Program-made: the position numbers and the translations under genes | Shown: in pieces, positions 16,171-26,900 of the stretch | How positions within the stretch are numbered: position 1 is the first letter of the stretch | Layout of the letters: each line of letters starts with the position of its first letter | Notes under the pieces: generated by a model | The model's input: only the letters and a program-made list of their open reading frames with translations | Databases searched by the model: none | What the model was told of the DNA's origin: nothing | NCBI RefSeq assembly: GCF_014191875.1 | Contig: NZ_JACHXD010000012.1 | Coordinates: forward strand, 1 to 64,000 | DNA length: 64,000 nt | Reading direction: 5' to 3' | Origin: Pseudoduganella violacea | GTDB lineage: Bacteria > Pseudomonadota > Gammaproteobacteria > Burkholderiales > Burkholderiaceae_D

Positions 16171-19100
16171 ATCTCGCGGACCAAGGCCTGCCGGAGCAGG
16201 AATTCACCGGCGTGGAAATCGCTATTGTCGGCATGGCTGGGCGCTTTCCCGGTGCGGACAGCGTGGACGCCCTGTGGCGCAATATCCTGAACAGCGTGGA
16301 AGCGCGGCGCGCCTTCGACGATGAGCAGTTGCGCGCGCGCGGCGTGGCCGCCGCCGCGCTCGCCGATCCGGCTTACGTAAAAGCCGGCATGGTACTGGAC
16401 GGCGTAGACCAATTCGACGCCGGCTTCTTCGGCTATTCGCCGCGCGAGGCTGAGCGGCTCGATCCGCAGCAGCGCGTATTCCTGGAGACAGCCTGGCATG
16501 CCCTGGAAAACGCGGGCTACGCGGGAAGCGCCACGCCGGCGCTGACCGGCGTGTATGCGGGCAGCGGCAGCAATCTATATTTAATGCATAATCTGCTGCC
16601 GGGCGTGGATTGGGCGGCCAGCGATATTGCTTCCCTGCTTGGTCTGATGAACGGCAATGACCAGGGATCGCTGGCGACGCGCATCGCCTACAAACTGAAT
16701 CTGCGTGGCCCGGCGGTTTCGATGCAGACGGCGTGTTCGACTTCGCTGGTGGCAGTGCATATGGCTTGCCGCTCCTTGCTGAACTATGAAAGCGACCTGG
16801 CATTGGCTGGCGGCGTCTGGCTCAACCTCCTGCAGGAGATGGGCTACCGCCATCAGGCCGGGGCGATTCTGTCGGTGGACGGCCATTGCCGCGCTTTCGA
16901 TGCGGCGGCGGACGGCACGGTGATCGGCAGCGGCGCGGGCGTCGTTGTGCTCAAGCGGCTGGACGAGGCGCTGCGCGATGGCGATACCATTCACGCCATT
17001 ATCAAAGGCTCCGCGCTGAATAACGACGGCGCGGGCAAGATGGCGTACAGCGCGCCCAGCGTCGATGGCCAGGCCGAGGTGATCCAGTCTGCGCTGGCGA
17101 TGGCCGGCGTGGATGCAGGCAGCATCGGCTATGTGGAAGCGCACGGCACCGGAACTGCCTTGGGCGATCCGGTGGAAATCGCCGCCTTGACCCAGGCCTT
17201 CCGCGCCAGCACGCAGAAAAGCGGCTACTGCGCCATCGGCTCGGTGAAGACCAATATCGGCCATCTGGATGCGGCGGCGGGCGTTGCCGGCCTGATTAAA
17301 GCAGTGCTGGCCCTTAAGCATCGCACGCTGCCGCCAAGCCTGAATTTTGAGCAGCCGAATCCGCAAATCGACTTCCCCGCCAGCCCGTTTTACGTGAATA
17401 CGCAAGCCCGTCCCTGGGCGGCGGCTGGCGCACCACGCCGCGCTGGCGTCAGCTCATTCGGCATGGGTGGCACGAATGCCCATGTGGTGCTGGAAGAGGC
17501 GCCTATGCCAGAGGTGCTGCAGACGCAGACCGGGCAGACAGACCAATTACTGCTGCTGTCGGCGCGCAGCGCCACTGCTTTGGATGAAACTATCGCGCGC
17601 ATGGCAAGCCATTTGGAGCACCACGCGGAGCAGGCCTTGGCTGATGTCGCTCACACACTGCATTGCGGGCGGCGTCACTTTGTGCACCGCGCCGTTGCCC
17701 TGGCCCGTGATCATACCCAGGCGGCCCAAGTGTTGGCCGGAAGCGGCGGCTCGCTGGTCCGTGGCCAGATTATGGCCGAAGCGCCGGCTATTGCCTTCCT
17801 GTTCCCTGGCCAGGGTGCGCAGCACGTCGATATGGGGCGTGACCTGTATCTGAACAATGGCGTGGTGCGCGATACCGTGGACAATTGCTGCGTGCTGCTG
17901 AAGGATCGTCTCGGTCTTGACCTGCGCGAGCTGATGTATCCGGCGGAAGGCAAGGAAGAGGAGGCTGCCGCGCAGCTGGAGCAGACCGCCTATACCCAAC
18001 CGGCGCTGTTCGTGCTGGAATATGCGATGGCGCAGATGTGGCTTAGCCGTGGTGTGCGTCCCGATGCGTTGCTGGGGCATAGCATCGGCGAGTACGTGGC
18101 GGCCTGTCTGGCCAGTGTATTTACGCTGGAAGATGCGCTGGCCATCGTTGCCGAACGCGGGCGCTTGCTGCAGGCGAGCGCCGAAGGCGCCATGCTGGCC
18201 GTCAGCCTGCCGGAAGCGGAACTGACCTTCTGCCGGGATGCCGGCTGCGATATCGCGGCCGTCAACGCGGCCGACCTCTGCGTCCTGGCTGGCCCATTCG
18301 CCGCCGTGGAAGCAGTTGAGCGCCAGTTGTCTGAACGAGGTATGGGGACGCGCCGGCTGCACGTCAGCCGCGCCTTCCATTCCAAGCTGGTTGAGCCGGT
18401 GCTGGCCGAATTCGAAGCCTTGCTGCGCAAGCTTACGCTGCAAGCGCCCAAGATTCCTTTCATTTCCAATCTGAGCGGAAGCTGGATCAAGGCGGAAGAG
18501 GCCTGCGATCCAGGCTATTGGTTACGCCATATGCGCGGAGCGGTGCGTTTTGCTGATGGGCTGACAACCTTGCTGGAAAAATCCAACCGCTTGTTGCTGG
18601 AAGTCGGTCCGGGCGAAACGCTGAGTAGTCTCGCGCGCCGCCACATGTTGGCGGCGGAACGTCCGGTGCTCGCCACGCAGGCGCATCCGGCGCGGCGCAG
18701 CCAGAACGCGCGGCAGCATGCGCTTTGCCTGGCGCAGCTTTGGGTGGCCGGTGTCGAGCTGGATGCGGCGGCGCTGGGCATCGGCGGCGGGCGGCGCGTG
18801 GCTTTGCCGGGATACGCTTTCGAGCGACAGTCGTATTGGGCCGAAACCGCCCCAGCGAAGGTGGAGAATGCACGTGGCATGGACGACTGGTTCCAGCGCC
18901 CCGTGTGGAAGCGCGCCTTGCCCCTGAGTTCCACGGGCGAAGTACGCAGCGCCCCGATACTACTGCTGGCCGATGAAACCAGCTTCGCCGACAAGCTGGC
19001 GGACCGCCTACTGGCGCAAGGGCGGGAGGTGATTCGGGTCGAACGCGGTTCGGGCTTTGAGCGCATCGCGGCCAACCGCTATGCCGTGCGCCCCGGCGAT

Positions 19101-20630
19101 GCGGGCGATCTGGCGCAAGTGCTTCATGCGCTGCAAGGTGCCATGGCCATTGATGTATGCCATATGTGGGCGCTGAATTCAGGAGGCCAGCCGGATTCCC
19201 TGGAGCGCGGCTTCCATAGCCTGGTGGCTTTGGCGCAGGCGCTGGATGGTGCCGGTGTCGGCGCCGCCGCGATTACTGTGCTGGGTGATGGTCTGGAGGA
19301 TGTCACCGGCATTGAGCAACTGTATCCGCAGCAGGCGACCTTGTATGGTCCCTGCAAGGTGATTCCGCAGGAGTACCCGAACATCTCCTGCAGGCTGCTG
19401 GATATTGTTCTGCCGGCGGCTGGCGGCGAACAAGCCCTGGTAAGCCAGGTAATCGACGAAATGAACGCGCCGCAGGGTGAGACGCTGGCGGCTTATCGCG
19501 GGCCGCATCGCTGGCTCAAGGTCTACGAAGCGTTGCCACGGCCGATTGCGGCAGGCCAACGCCTGCGCCGCCAGGGCGTGTATCTGATCACGGGTGGCGC
19601 TGGCGGCGTTGGCATGGTGCTGGCCCGATATCTGGCGCGGACGTGGCAGGCAAAGCTGGTCCTTGCGAACCGCAGCGCCTTGCCGTCCGATGCACCGGTC
19701 ATGCTGGAACTGGAGGCGCTGGGCGCCGAAGTGCTGGCTGTTCAAGCCGATGTCGGCGACGCGGGACAAATGGCTGCCGCAGTCGCCGCTGCCCACGCCA
19801 GGTTTGGCTCCTTGAACGGCGTGATCCACGCTGCCGGTATCGCTGGCGGAGGCTTGATCGCAACCAGGCAGCGCACCAGCGTGGAAAAGGTATTTGCGCC
19901 GAAACTGCAGGGGACCATGGTCCTGCTGGATGCAGTGAGGAACGAGGCACTGGATTTCGTTCTGCTCTGTTCTTCGCTGACGGCGGTCACGGGCGGCTTT
20001 GCGCAAGCCGACTACTGTGCCGCGAATGCTTTCCTGGACGCGTTGTCGCAGCGCGCCGTCAGCAATGGCGGTTCCTGGCTGGTTTCGGTCAACTGGGATG
20101 TCTGGCGCGATCTGGGCATGGCGGCGGGGCAGCAACTGCCGGACGACGAAGGCATAGCCGCTGCCGATGCCGGCCCGCTGCTGGAACGCATACTCTCCGG
20201 TCCGCGGCTGCCGCAAGTACTGATATCGACCATTGGGCTGGAACGGCAGATGGCGCGCGGCGCATCGATGGAGCTGGCGGATCGCCTGTTGCTTGAGCCG
20301 GTGCCGCGCCGCCAGCGGCATGCGCGTCCCGCATTGTCCGAGGCCTATGCCGAACCGGCCGGCCCTCTGGAAGAAGGACTTGCTGCGCTATGGAGCGAAT
20401 TCCTCGGCATTGCATCGCTTGGGGCTAACGACAATCTGTTCGAACTCGGTGGCGACTCGCTGCTTGCCATTCAGCTGCTGGCCAAGGTGCGCACCGCGTA
20501 TGGCGTTGAGCTGCATCCGGCCGGCTTTTTCAAGAATCCGACGGTTGCCGCGCTGGCGGTGATGGTCGAAACCCGAATGATAGAAGACATCGAGCGCGCT
20601 GAAGCGGCTACGGTGTCCCCACAGCTGTAA
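16167..20630 (+). CDS. Type I PKS module: KS-AT-KR-ACP
   Basis: The 1487-residue protein is one cis-AT polyketide module. The ketosynthase (about 15-440) has Cys190 in TACSTS, His326 in EAHGTG and KTNIGHLD. The acyltransferase has Ser639 in GHSIGEY and the AFHS motif of malonyl-specific enzymes. The ketoreductase (from about 1138; TGGAGGVG, Tyr1283 in QADYCAAN) looks active; there is no dehydratase or enoylreductase. The carrier site is Ser1431 (GGDSL). It should add one malonate to the residue from module 1 and reduce it, giving a 4-amino-3-hydroxy acid (statine-like) unit. It sits between NRPS genes in the same operon, so the locus is a true hybrid. Confidence 0.94.
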   Translation: MNLADQGLPEQEFTGVEIAIVGMAGRFPGADSVDALWRNILNSVEARRAFDDEQLRARGVAAAALADPAYVKAGMVLDGVDQFDAGFFGYSPREAERLDPQQRVFLETAWHALENAGYAGSATPALTGVYAGSGSNLYLMHNLLPGVDWAASDIASLLGLMNGNDQGSLATRIAYKLNLRGPAVSMQTACSTSLVAVHMACRSLLNYESDLALAGGVWLNLLQEMGYRHQAGAILSVDGHCRAFDAAADGTVIGSGAGVVVLKRLDEALRDGDTIHAIIKGSALNNDGAGKMAYSAPSVDGQAEVIQSALAMAGVDAGSIGYVEAHGTGTALGDPVEIAALTQAFRASTQKSGYCAIGSVKTNIGHLDAAAGVAGLIKAVLALKHRTLPPSLNFEQPNPQIDFPASPFYVNTQARPWAAAGAPRRAGVSSFGMGGTNAHVVLEEAPMPEVLQTQTGQTDQLLLLSARSATALDETIARMASHLEHHAEQALADVAHTLHCGRRHFVHRAVALARDHTQAAQVLAGSGGSLVRGQIMAEAPAIAFLFPGQGAQHVDMGRDLYLNNGVVRDTVDNCCVLLKDRLGLDLRELMYPAEGKEEEAAAQLEQTAYTQPALFVLEYAMAQMWLSRGVRPDALLGHSIGEYVAACLASVFTLEDALAIVAERGRLLQASAEGAMLAVSLPEAELTFCRDAGCDIAAVNAADLCVLAGPFAAVEAVERQLSERGMGTRRLHVSRAFHSKLVEPVLAEFEALLRKLTLQAPKIPFISNLSGSWIKAEEACDPGYWLRHMRGAVRFADGLTTLLEKSNRLLLEVGPGETLSSLARRHMLAAERPVLATQAHPARRSQNARQHALCLAQLWVAGVELDAAALGIGGGRRVALPGYAFERQSYWAETAPAKVENARGMDDWFQRPVWKRALPLSSTGEVRSAPILLLADETSFADKLADRLLAQGREVIRVERGSGFERIAANRYAVRPGDAGDLAQVLHALQGAMAIDVCHMWALNSGGQPDSLERGFHSLVALAQALDGAGVGAAAITVLGDGLEDVTGIEQLYPQQATLYGPCKVIPQEYPNISCRLLDIVLPAAGGEQALVSQVIDEMNAPQGETLAAYRGPHRWLKVYEALPRPIAAGQRLRRQGVYLITGGAGGVGMVLARYLARTWQAKLVLANRSALPSDAPVMLELEALGAEVLAVQADVGDAGQMAAAVAAAHARFGSLNGVIHAAGIAGGGLIATRQRTSVEKVFAPKLQGTMVLLDAVRNEALDFVLLCSSLTAVTGGFAQADYCAANAFLDALSQRAVSNGGSWLVSVNWDVWRDLGMAAGQQLPDDEGIAAADAGPLLERILSGPRLPQVLISTIGLERQMARGASMELADRLLLEPVPRRQRHARPALSEAYAEPAGPLEEGLAALWSEFLGIASLGANDNLFELGGDSLLAIQLLAKVRTAYGVELHPAGFFKNPTVAALAVMVETRMIEDIERAEAATVSPQL

Positions 20631-20640
20631 AGGTTCCTCC

Positions 20641-23600
20641 ATGTCCGATATGAACACCCTGGCCGCGCTGCGCGCGCGGCTCAGCCCCGCGCAACTGGCG
20701 AAACTCCAGGAGCGCCTGAGTGGCGCGGGCAAACCCGCCGCCGGCGCCGCATCGGCGCAAACCATATCGCGCCGCGCTTCAGGCGGTGCGGCCGAACTCT
20801 CCTTTTCCCAGCAGCGCCAGTGGTTTTTGTGGCAGCTCGATCCAGACAGCGCGGCCTACCATCTGAGCGGCGGCTTGCGCTTAAGCGGCCGCCTGGACGC
20901 CGAGGCATTGCGCGCCAGTCTGGAGGCGCTGATTGCACGCCATCCATCCCTGCGTACGATCTTCCGCCAGGAGCAGGATGGCAGCCTGCGCCAACTGGTG
21001 CAGGCGCCTCCCTCCGTCGGACTGCCTTGCCAGACTCTGAGCGCCGGCGAGCTGGAAAAGGAAATACGCCGCATCTGCTCACAGCCCTTCGATCTGGCAA
21101 GCGGTCCTTTGTTGCGCGCGGCCTTGTTCAGGCTGGGAGAGGATGAGCACCAGCTGGTGGTGGTCATGCATCATATTGTCTCGGATGGATATTCCACCCA
21201 GCTGATCCTGGATGAGCTGGCGCAGCGATATGCCGCCCGCGTGCAGGGAAGGGTGCTGCAACTGCCTGAACCGCCAATTGAGTACGGCGATTACGCGGCA
21301 TGGCAGCGCAATTTGCTGGCGGGTGCGGAAGGCGACCGGCAACTGGCCTGGTGGCGGAACCTGTTGGGAGAGCAGCAACCCGCGCTGAACCTGCAAACGG
21401 CCCGTCCGCGCCAGGCCGAGGGAGCGTATGGCGCGGCACGCCATGCTGTCCAACTGCCATTCGAGCTGGTTGCTGCATTGCGGCGCCAGGGGCAAAATCA
21501 CGGAGCGACTTTTTTCACGGCGCTGCTTACGGCGTTTCAAGCCCTGTTATTTCGCTACAGCGGCCAGACTGATATCCGTGTCGGCGTCCCCGTCGCCAAC
21601 CGCCATCACGCGGAAACGGCGGGTCTGGTTGGTTTTTTTGTGAATACGCAGGTGCTGCCGGCGCGTCTGGACGCGAAACTGCCGCTCCAGCGGCTGCTGG
21701 AGCAGACCCGCGACAATGCTCTCGGCGCGCAGGCGCACCAGGATTTGCCGCTGGATTGGCTGGTCGAAGCCATGCAGGTGGAGCGCAGTCTGACGGGTAA
21801 TCCGCTGTTCCAGGTGATGTTCAACCATCTGCGGCTGGATCATGGCTCCCTGGCTCAATGGCCCGGTCTTGCGGTGGAACGCATCGACTTCGACGAGCAG
21901 AATGTGCAGAGCGAGCTATCGTTGACAACTTACGAAAGCTCCGATGGCAAGGTGATGGCCAGCTTCAGCTACGCGCCGGAACTGTTCGATGCGGCCTATA
22001 TCGAAGGCATGGCGGAACATTATCTGGTGCTGCTGCAAGCCTTGGCAGGCAAACCGGAGCAGACCCTGAGTGACATCGAGCTGCTGAGCGAAGCGCAGCA
22101 AGCCCGCCTGGCGCAATGGGGCAACAACCGCAAACATCACGATGGCGAAGAGCCGGTGCATCGCCTTTTCGAAAAACAGGCCGAGAACCAGCCGGCATCC
22201 TGCGCGCTGCTGTTTGGCGATGCGTCGCTGAGCTATGGCGAGCTGAATGCGCGCGCCAACCGGCTGGCCCATCATCTGATCGAGCTTGGCGTGCGGCCCG
22301 AGAACAAGGTCGGCGTCGCCTTGGAGCGCTCCTTCGAGATGGTGGTCAGCCTGCTGGCTATCCTGAAGGCCGGTGGCGCCTACGTGCCGCTCGACCCGGA
22401 ATATCCGGCCGAACGCCTGCGCTATATGGTCGAAGACAGCGGTATCGGCCTGCTGCTGACGCATAGCCAGTTGCTGCCGCAGTTCCGCCACGACGGCGTG
22501 ACCGCGTTGGCCGTGGACCAATTGAACCTGGACGAACAGCCGGCGCACAATCCGGCAACGGCTCTGCATGGCGAGAATCTGGCGTATGTGATCTACACCT
22601 CCGGTTCGACCGGCAGGCCGAAAGGCGCGGCCAACCGCCACCGTTCCCTGTACAACCGTCTGGCGTGGATGCAGCAGGCTTACCGGCTGACGCCTGCCGA
22701 TACGGTGCTGCAAAAGACCCCGTTCAGCTTCGACGTCTCGGTCTGGGAATTCTTCTGGCCGCTGATGATCGGTGCGCGGCTGGTGATTGCCGCGCCGGGC
22801 GAACATCGCGAACCGGCGCGCCTGCGCGAGCTGATTTGCCGCCATCAGGTCACCACCCTGCATTTCGTGCCGTCGATGCTGCAAGCCTTCCTGGCGCATG
22901 AGGGCGTGACGGATTGCCGCAGCCTGACGCGCATCGTCTGCAGCGGCGAGGCCCTGCCTGCCGAGGCGCAGCATGGTGTCTTCAAGTTGCTGCCGCAGGC
23001 GGCGCTCTACAACCTGTATGGCCCGACCGAAGCGGCCATCGACGTCACCCACTGGACCTGCCGTGCCGACGGCGGCAGCCAGGTGCCGATCGGCCAGCCG
23101 ATCAGCCAGACCAAGACCTACGTGCTGGATGGCGAGCTGAATCTGGTCCCCGCCGGCGTGGCGGGCGAGCTGTATCTGGGCGGGATCGGCCTGGCGCGCG
23201 GCTATCTGGAGCGCTCCGCGCTGACCGCGGAGCGTTTCGCGGCCGATCCTTTCGACCCGCTGGGTGGACGGCTGTACCGTACCGGAGACCTGGTGCGCTG
23301 GAACGGCGAAGGCCAACTCGAATACCTGGGCCGTCTTGACCACCAGGTGAAGATACGCGGCCTGCGCATCGAGCTGGGAGAGATCGAAGCCCAATTGCTG
23401 GCGCAGCCGGAGCTGCGCGAGGCGGTGGTTGTGGCACGCGAAGGCGCGGCCGGGACGCGGCTGGTGGCCTATGTCTCGTCGCAAGCTGGCGCGAGCTGCG
23501 AAGCAAGCCAGATACGCGAGCGTCTGGCCAAGCTGCTGCCGGACTATATGGTGCCAAGCGCCATCGTGGTGCTGGAGACGCTGCCGCTCAACGCCAACGG

Positions 23601-23952
23601 GAAAATTGACCGCAAGGCCTTGCCTGAACCGGAGCAGCAGCAGGCATCCCAGTACGAAGCCCCGCAAGATGGGGCGGAAGCCGCCCTGGCCGCCCTGTGG
23701 GCCGAATTGCTGGGGATGGACAGCATTGGCCGCAACGACAACTTCTTCCAGCTGGGAGGGCATTCGCTTCTGGCCGTCCAGCTGACGGCCCGCATTCAGC
23801 GGGATATGCAGTTTGAATTGAGCGTCAAGGACGTGTTCCGCCATCCGGTTCTTGCGGAGATGGCGCGGCATATCGGCGCTCAGTGCGGAAAGTCCAATGA
23901 ACAGGCCTTGGCTGACCTGGATTCCTTTATCGATAGTTTGGAGAATGTTTGA
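20641..23952 (+). CDS. NRPS module: C-A(Ser)-PCP
   Basis: The 1103-residue protein has a condensation domain (about 45-480; SQQRQWFLWQLDPDSAAYHL, HHIVSDG near 178), an adenylation domain (about 525-960) and a carrier domain (Ser1042 in LGGHSL). The pocket code reads D-V-W-H-V-S-L-I-D, a standard serine code close to that of EntF. It accepts the ketide-extended chain from the PKS module. Its adenylation-coding DNA is nearly identical to that of the next module. The gene follows the PKS stop by ten bases and its stop codon shares one base with the next start. Confidence 0.94.
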   Translation: MSDMNTLAALRARLSPAQLAKLQERLSGAGKPAAGAASAQTISRRASGGAAELSFSQQRQWFLWQLDPDSAAYHLSGGLRLSGRLDAEALRASLEALIARHPSLRTIFRQEQDGSLRQLVQAPPSVGLPCQTLSAGELEKEIRRICSQPFDLASGPLLRAALFRLGEDEHQLVVVMHHIVSDGYSTQLILDELAQRYAARVQGRVLQLPEPPIEYGDYAAWQRNLLAGAEGDRQLAWWRNLLGEQQPALNLQTARPRQAEGAYGAARHAVQLPFELVAALRRQGQNHGATFFTALLTAFQALLFRYSGQTDIRVGVPVANRHHAETAGLVGFFVNTQVLPARLDAKLPLQRLLEQTRDNALGAQAHQDLPLDWLVEAMQVERSLTGNPLFQVMFNHLRLDHGSLAQWPGLAVERIDFDEQNVQSELSLTTYESSDGKVMASFSYAPELFDAAYIEGMAEHYLVLLQALAGKPEQTLSDIELLSEAQQARLAQWGNNRKHHDGEEPVHRLFEKQAENQPASCALLFGDASLSYGELNARANRLAHHLIELGVRPENKVGVALERSFEMVVSLLAILKAGGAYVPLDPEYPAERLRYMVEDSGIGLLLTHSQLLPQFRHDGVTALAVDQLNLDEQPAHNPATALHGENLAYVIYTSGSTGRPKGAANRHRSLYNRLAWMQQAYRLTPADTVLQKTPFSFDVSVWEFFWPLMIGARLVIAAPGEHREPARLRELICRHQVTTLHFVPSMLQAFLAHEGVTDCRSLTRIVCSGEALPAEAQHGVFKLLPQAALYNLYGPTEAAIDVTHWTCRADGGSQVPIGQPISQTKTYVLDGELNLVPAGVAGELYLGGIGLARGYLERSALTAERFAADPFDPLGGRLYRTGDLVRWNGEGQLEYLGRLDHQVKIRGLRIELGEIEAQLLAQPELREAVVVAREGAAGTRLVAYVSSQAGASCEASQIRERLAKLLPDYMVPSAIVVLETLPLNANGKIDRKALPEPEQQQASQYEAPQDGAEAALAALWAELLGMDSIGRNDNFFQLGGHSLLAVQLTARIQRDMQFELSVKDVFRHPVLAEMARHIGAQCGKSNEQALADLDSFIDSLENV
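22135..23600 (+). repeat. Direct repeat copy 1: serine adenylation-domain coding DNA
   Basis: About 1466 bases match 25467-26932 at a constant offset of 3332 bases, with no insertion or deletion and only scattered base differences seen by eye. Flanking condensation and carrier regions are much less alike. It marks a recent duplication or gene conversion of a whole adenylation domain. Confidence 0.9.
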
Positions 23953-26900
23953 TGAGTGACGTCGCAACGCGCCGTATTGCGGAGAAATTTGCGCAACTGT
24001 CCGCCGGGCAGCGCCGTGCGGTGTACCAGCGCCTGAGAGCGGATGGCATGAGCATCGGCCAGTTCCCGATCCTGAAGCGCGACGGATCGGCGGCGCAGGC
24101 CTGCGCCTTGTCATACGCCCAGGCGCGTCAATGGTTCCTATGGCAGCTGGACCCATCCAGCACGGCCTACCATATCGCTGGCGGACTTGCGTTGAAGGGC
24201 GAGCTGAATGTCGATGCTGTGCATGGCGCCTTTTCTACGCTGGTGGCGCGCCACGAAGCGCTGCGCACGGTGTTCAAGCCGGGCAGCGATGGCTTGGCCG
24301 AGCAAGTCATCCTGCCGAAGCTGGATCTGAATATTGAGCTGACCGATCTGAGCGCTCTGGCCGAAGACGTGCGCGAAGCGCGCGTGCGGCAGGAAGCCAT
24401 GCGCATCAGCCAACAGACCTTTGATCTGACCCAGGGGCCGCTGTTGCGCGTTGGCCTGATCAAGTCCGCCATCGATCGGCATGTGCTGGTCGTGGTCATG
24501 CACCATATCGTTTCCGATGGCTGGTCGATGCAAATCATCGTCGACGAATTTGCGGCGCTGTACCGCGCTGCGGTGCAGGATGGCGCCGCAGAACTGTCAG
24601 AGCTGCCGATCCAGTACGCGGACTACGCCGTTTGGCAGCGCAGCTGGATGGAGGCAGGGGAGCAGGAGCGCCAACTCGCCTATTGGACAGGACAATTGGG
24701 CAAGGAGCCGGCCGTTCTGCAATTGCCGGCCGACCGGCCGCGCCGTGCCGATGGCATTTATAGCGCCGCGCGCCACAGCGCCACACTGCCATCCGAACTG
24801 GCATCCAGCCTGCGGAAACTGGCGCAAACACAGGGCGCAACCCTGTTCATGGTTTTACTGTCCGGTTTCCAGTCCTTGCTGAACCGCTATACAGGACAGA
24901 CCGATGTCCGTATCGGCGTGCCGATCGCAAACCGCCACCGCGTGGAAAGCGAGAGGGTGATCGGCTTCTTCGTCAATACGCAAGTGCTGCGCAACCGGCT
25001 GCATGGCCGTATCAGCCTGGCGCAGGCGCTGGCGCAGACGCGTGACGCAGCCCTGGGCGCGCAGGAGCATCAGGATCTGCCATATGAGCAGCTGGTGGAG
25101 GCGCTGCAGCCGGAGCGCAGCTTGAGCGGCAATCCGCTGTTCCAGGTGATGTTCAATCATCAGCGCACAGATTATCGCGCCCTGCAGCATTTGCCTGGAC
25201 TGGAACTGAACGATTATGCCTTGGATCGCCAGCAGGCGCAGTTCGAACTGACGCTGGATACGCGGGAGGACGAAAACGGCGTGCTGAGCGCCACCTTCAG
25301 CTATGCCGCCGACCTATTCGACGAGGCGACTGTTGCGCGCATCGCGCAGCATTACCAGGCCATTCTGCAAGCCATGAGCGGCAACCCGGAACAATTGCTG
25401 GGCGATGTCGAGCTGCTGGATGAGGAACAGCATGCCCAGTTGCAGCAATGGAGCGATAACCACGAACATCACGATGGCGAAGAGCCGGTACATCGCCTTT
25501 TCGAAAAACAGGCCGAGAACCAGCCGGCATCCTGCGCGCTGCTGTTTGGCGATGCGTCGCTGAGCTATGGCGAGCTGAATGCGCGCGCCAACCGGCTGGC
25601 CCATCATCTGATCGAGCTTGGCGTGCGGCCCGAGAACAAGGTCGGCGTCGCCTTGGAGCGCTCCTTCGAGATGGTGGTCAGCCTGCTGGCTATCCTGAAG
25701 GCCGGTGGCGCCTACGTGCCGCTCGATCCCGAATATCCGGCCGAACGCCTGCGCTATATGGTCGAAGACAGCGGTATCGGCCTGCTGCTGACGCATAGCC
25801 AGTTGCTGCCGCAGTTCCGCCACGACGGCGTGACCGCGTTGGCCGTGGACCAATTGAACCTGGACGAACAGCCGGCGCACAATCCGGCAACGGCTCTGCA
25901 TGGCGAGAATCTGGCGTATGTGATCTACACCTCCGGTTCGACCGGCAGGCCGAAAGGCGCGGCCAACCGCCACCGTTCCCTGTACAACCGTCTGGCGTGG
26001 ATGCAGCAGGCTTACGGGCTGACGCCTGCCGATACGGTGCTGCAAAAGACCCCGTTCAGCTTCGACGTCTCGGTCTGGGAATTCTTCTGGCCCCTGATGA
26101 TGGGCGCGCGGCTGGTGATTGCCGCGCCGGGCGAACATCGCGAACCGGCGCGCCTGCGCGAGCTGATTTGCCGCCATCAGGTCACCACCCTGCATTTCGT
26201 GCCGTCGATGCTGCAAGCCTTCCTGGCGCATGAGGGCGTGACGGATTGCCGCAGCCTGACGCGCATCGTCTGCAGCGGCGAGGCCCTGCCTGCCGAGGCG
26301 CAGCATGGTGTCTTCAAGCTGCTGCCGCAGGCGGCGCTCTACAACCTGTATGGCCCGACCGAAGCGGCCATCGACGTCACCCACTGGACCTGCCGTGCCG
26401 ACGGCGGCAGCCAGGTGCCGATCGGCCAGCCGATCAGCCAGACCAAGACCTACGTGCTGGATGGCGAGCTGAATCTGGTCCCCGCCGGCGTGGCGGGCGA
26501 GCTGTATCTGGGCGGGATCGGCCTGGCGCGCGGCTATCTGGAGCGTCCCGCCCTGACCTCGGAACGTTTCGTGGCCGATCCTTTCGACCCGCTGGGTGGA
26601 TGGCTGTACCGTACCGGAGACCTGGTGCGCTGGAACGGCGAAGGCCAACTCGAATACCTGGGCCGTCTTGACCACCAGGTGAAGATACGCGGCCTGCGCA
26701 TCGAGCTGGGAGAGATCGAAGCCCAATTGCTGGCGCAGCCGGAGCTGCGCGAGGCGGTGGTTGTGGCACGCGAAGGCGCGGCCGGGACGCGGCTGGTGGC
26801 CTATGTCTCGACGCAAGCTGGCGAGAGCTGCGAAGCAAGCCAGATACGCGAGCGTCTGGCCAAGCTGCTGCCGGACTATATGGTACCAAGCGCCATCGTG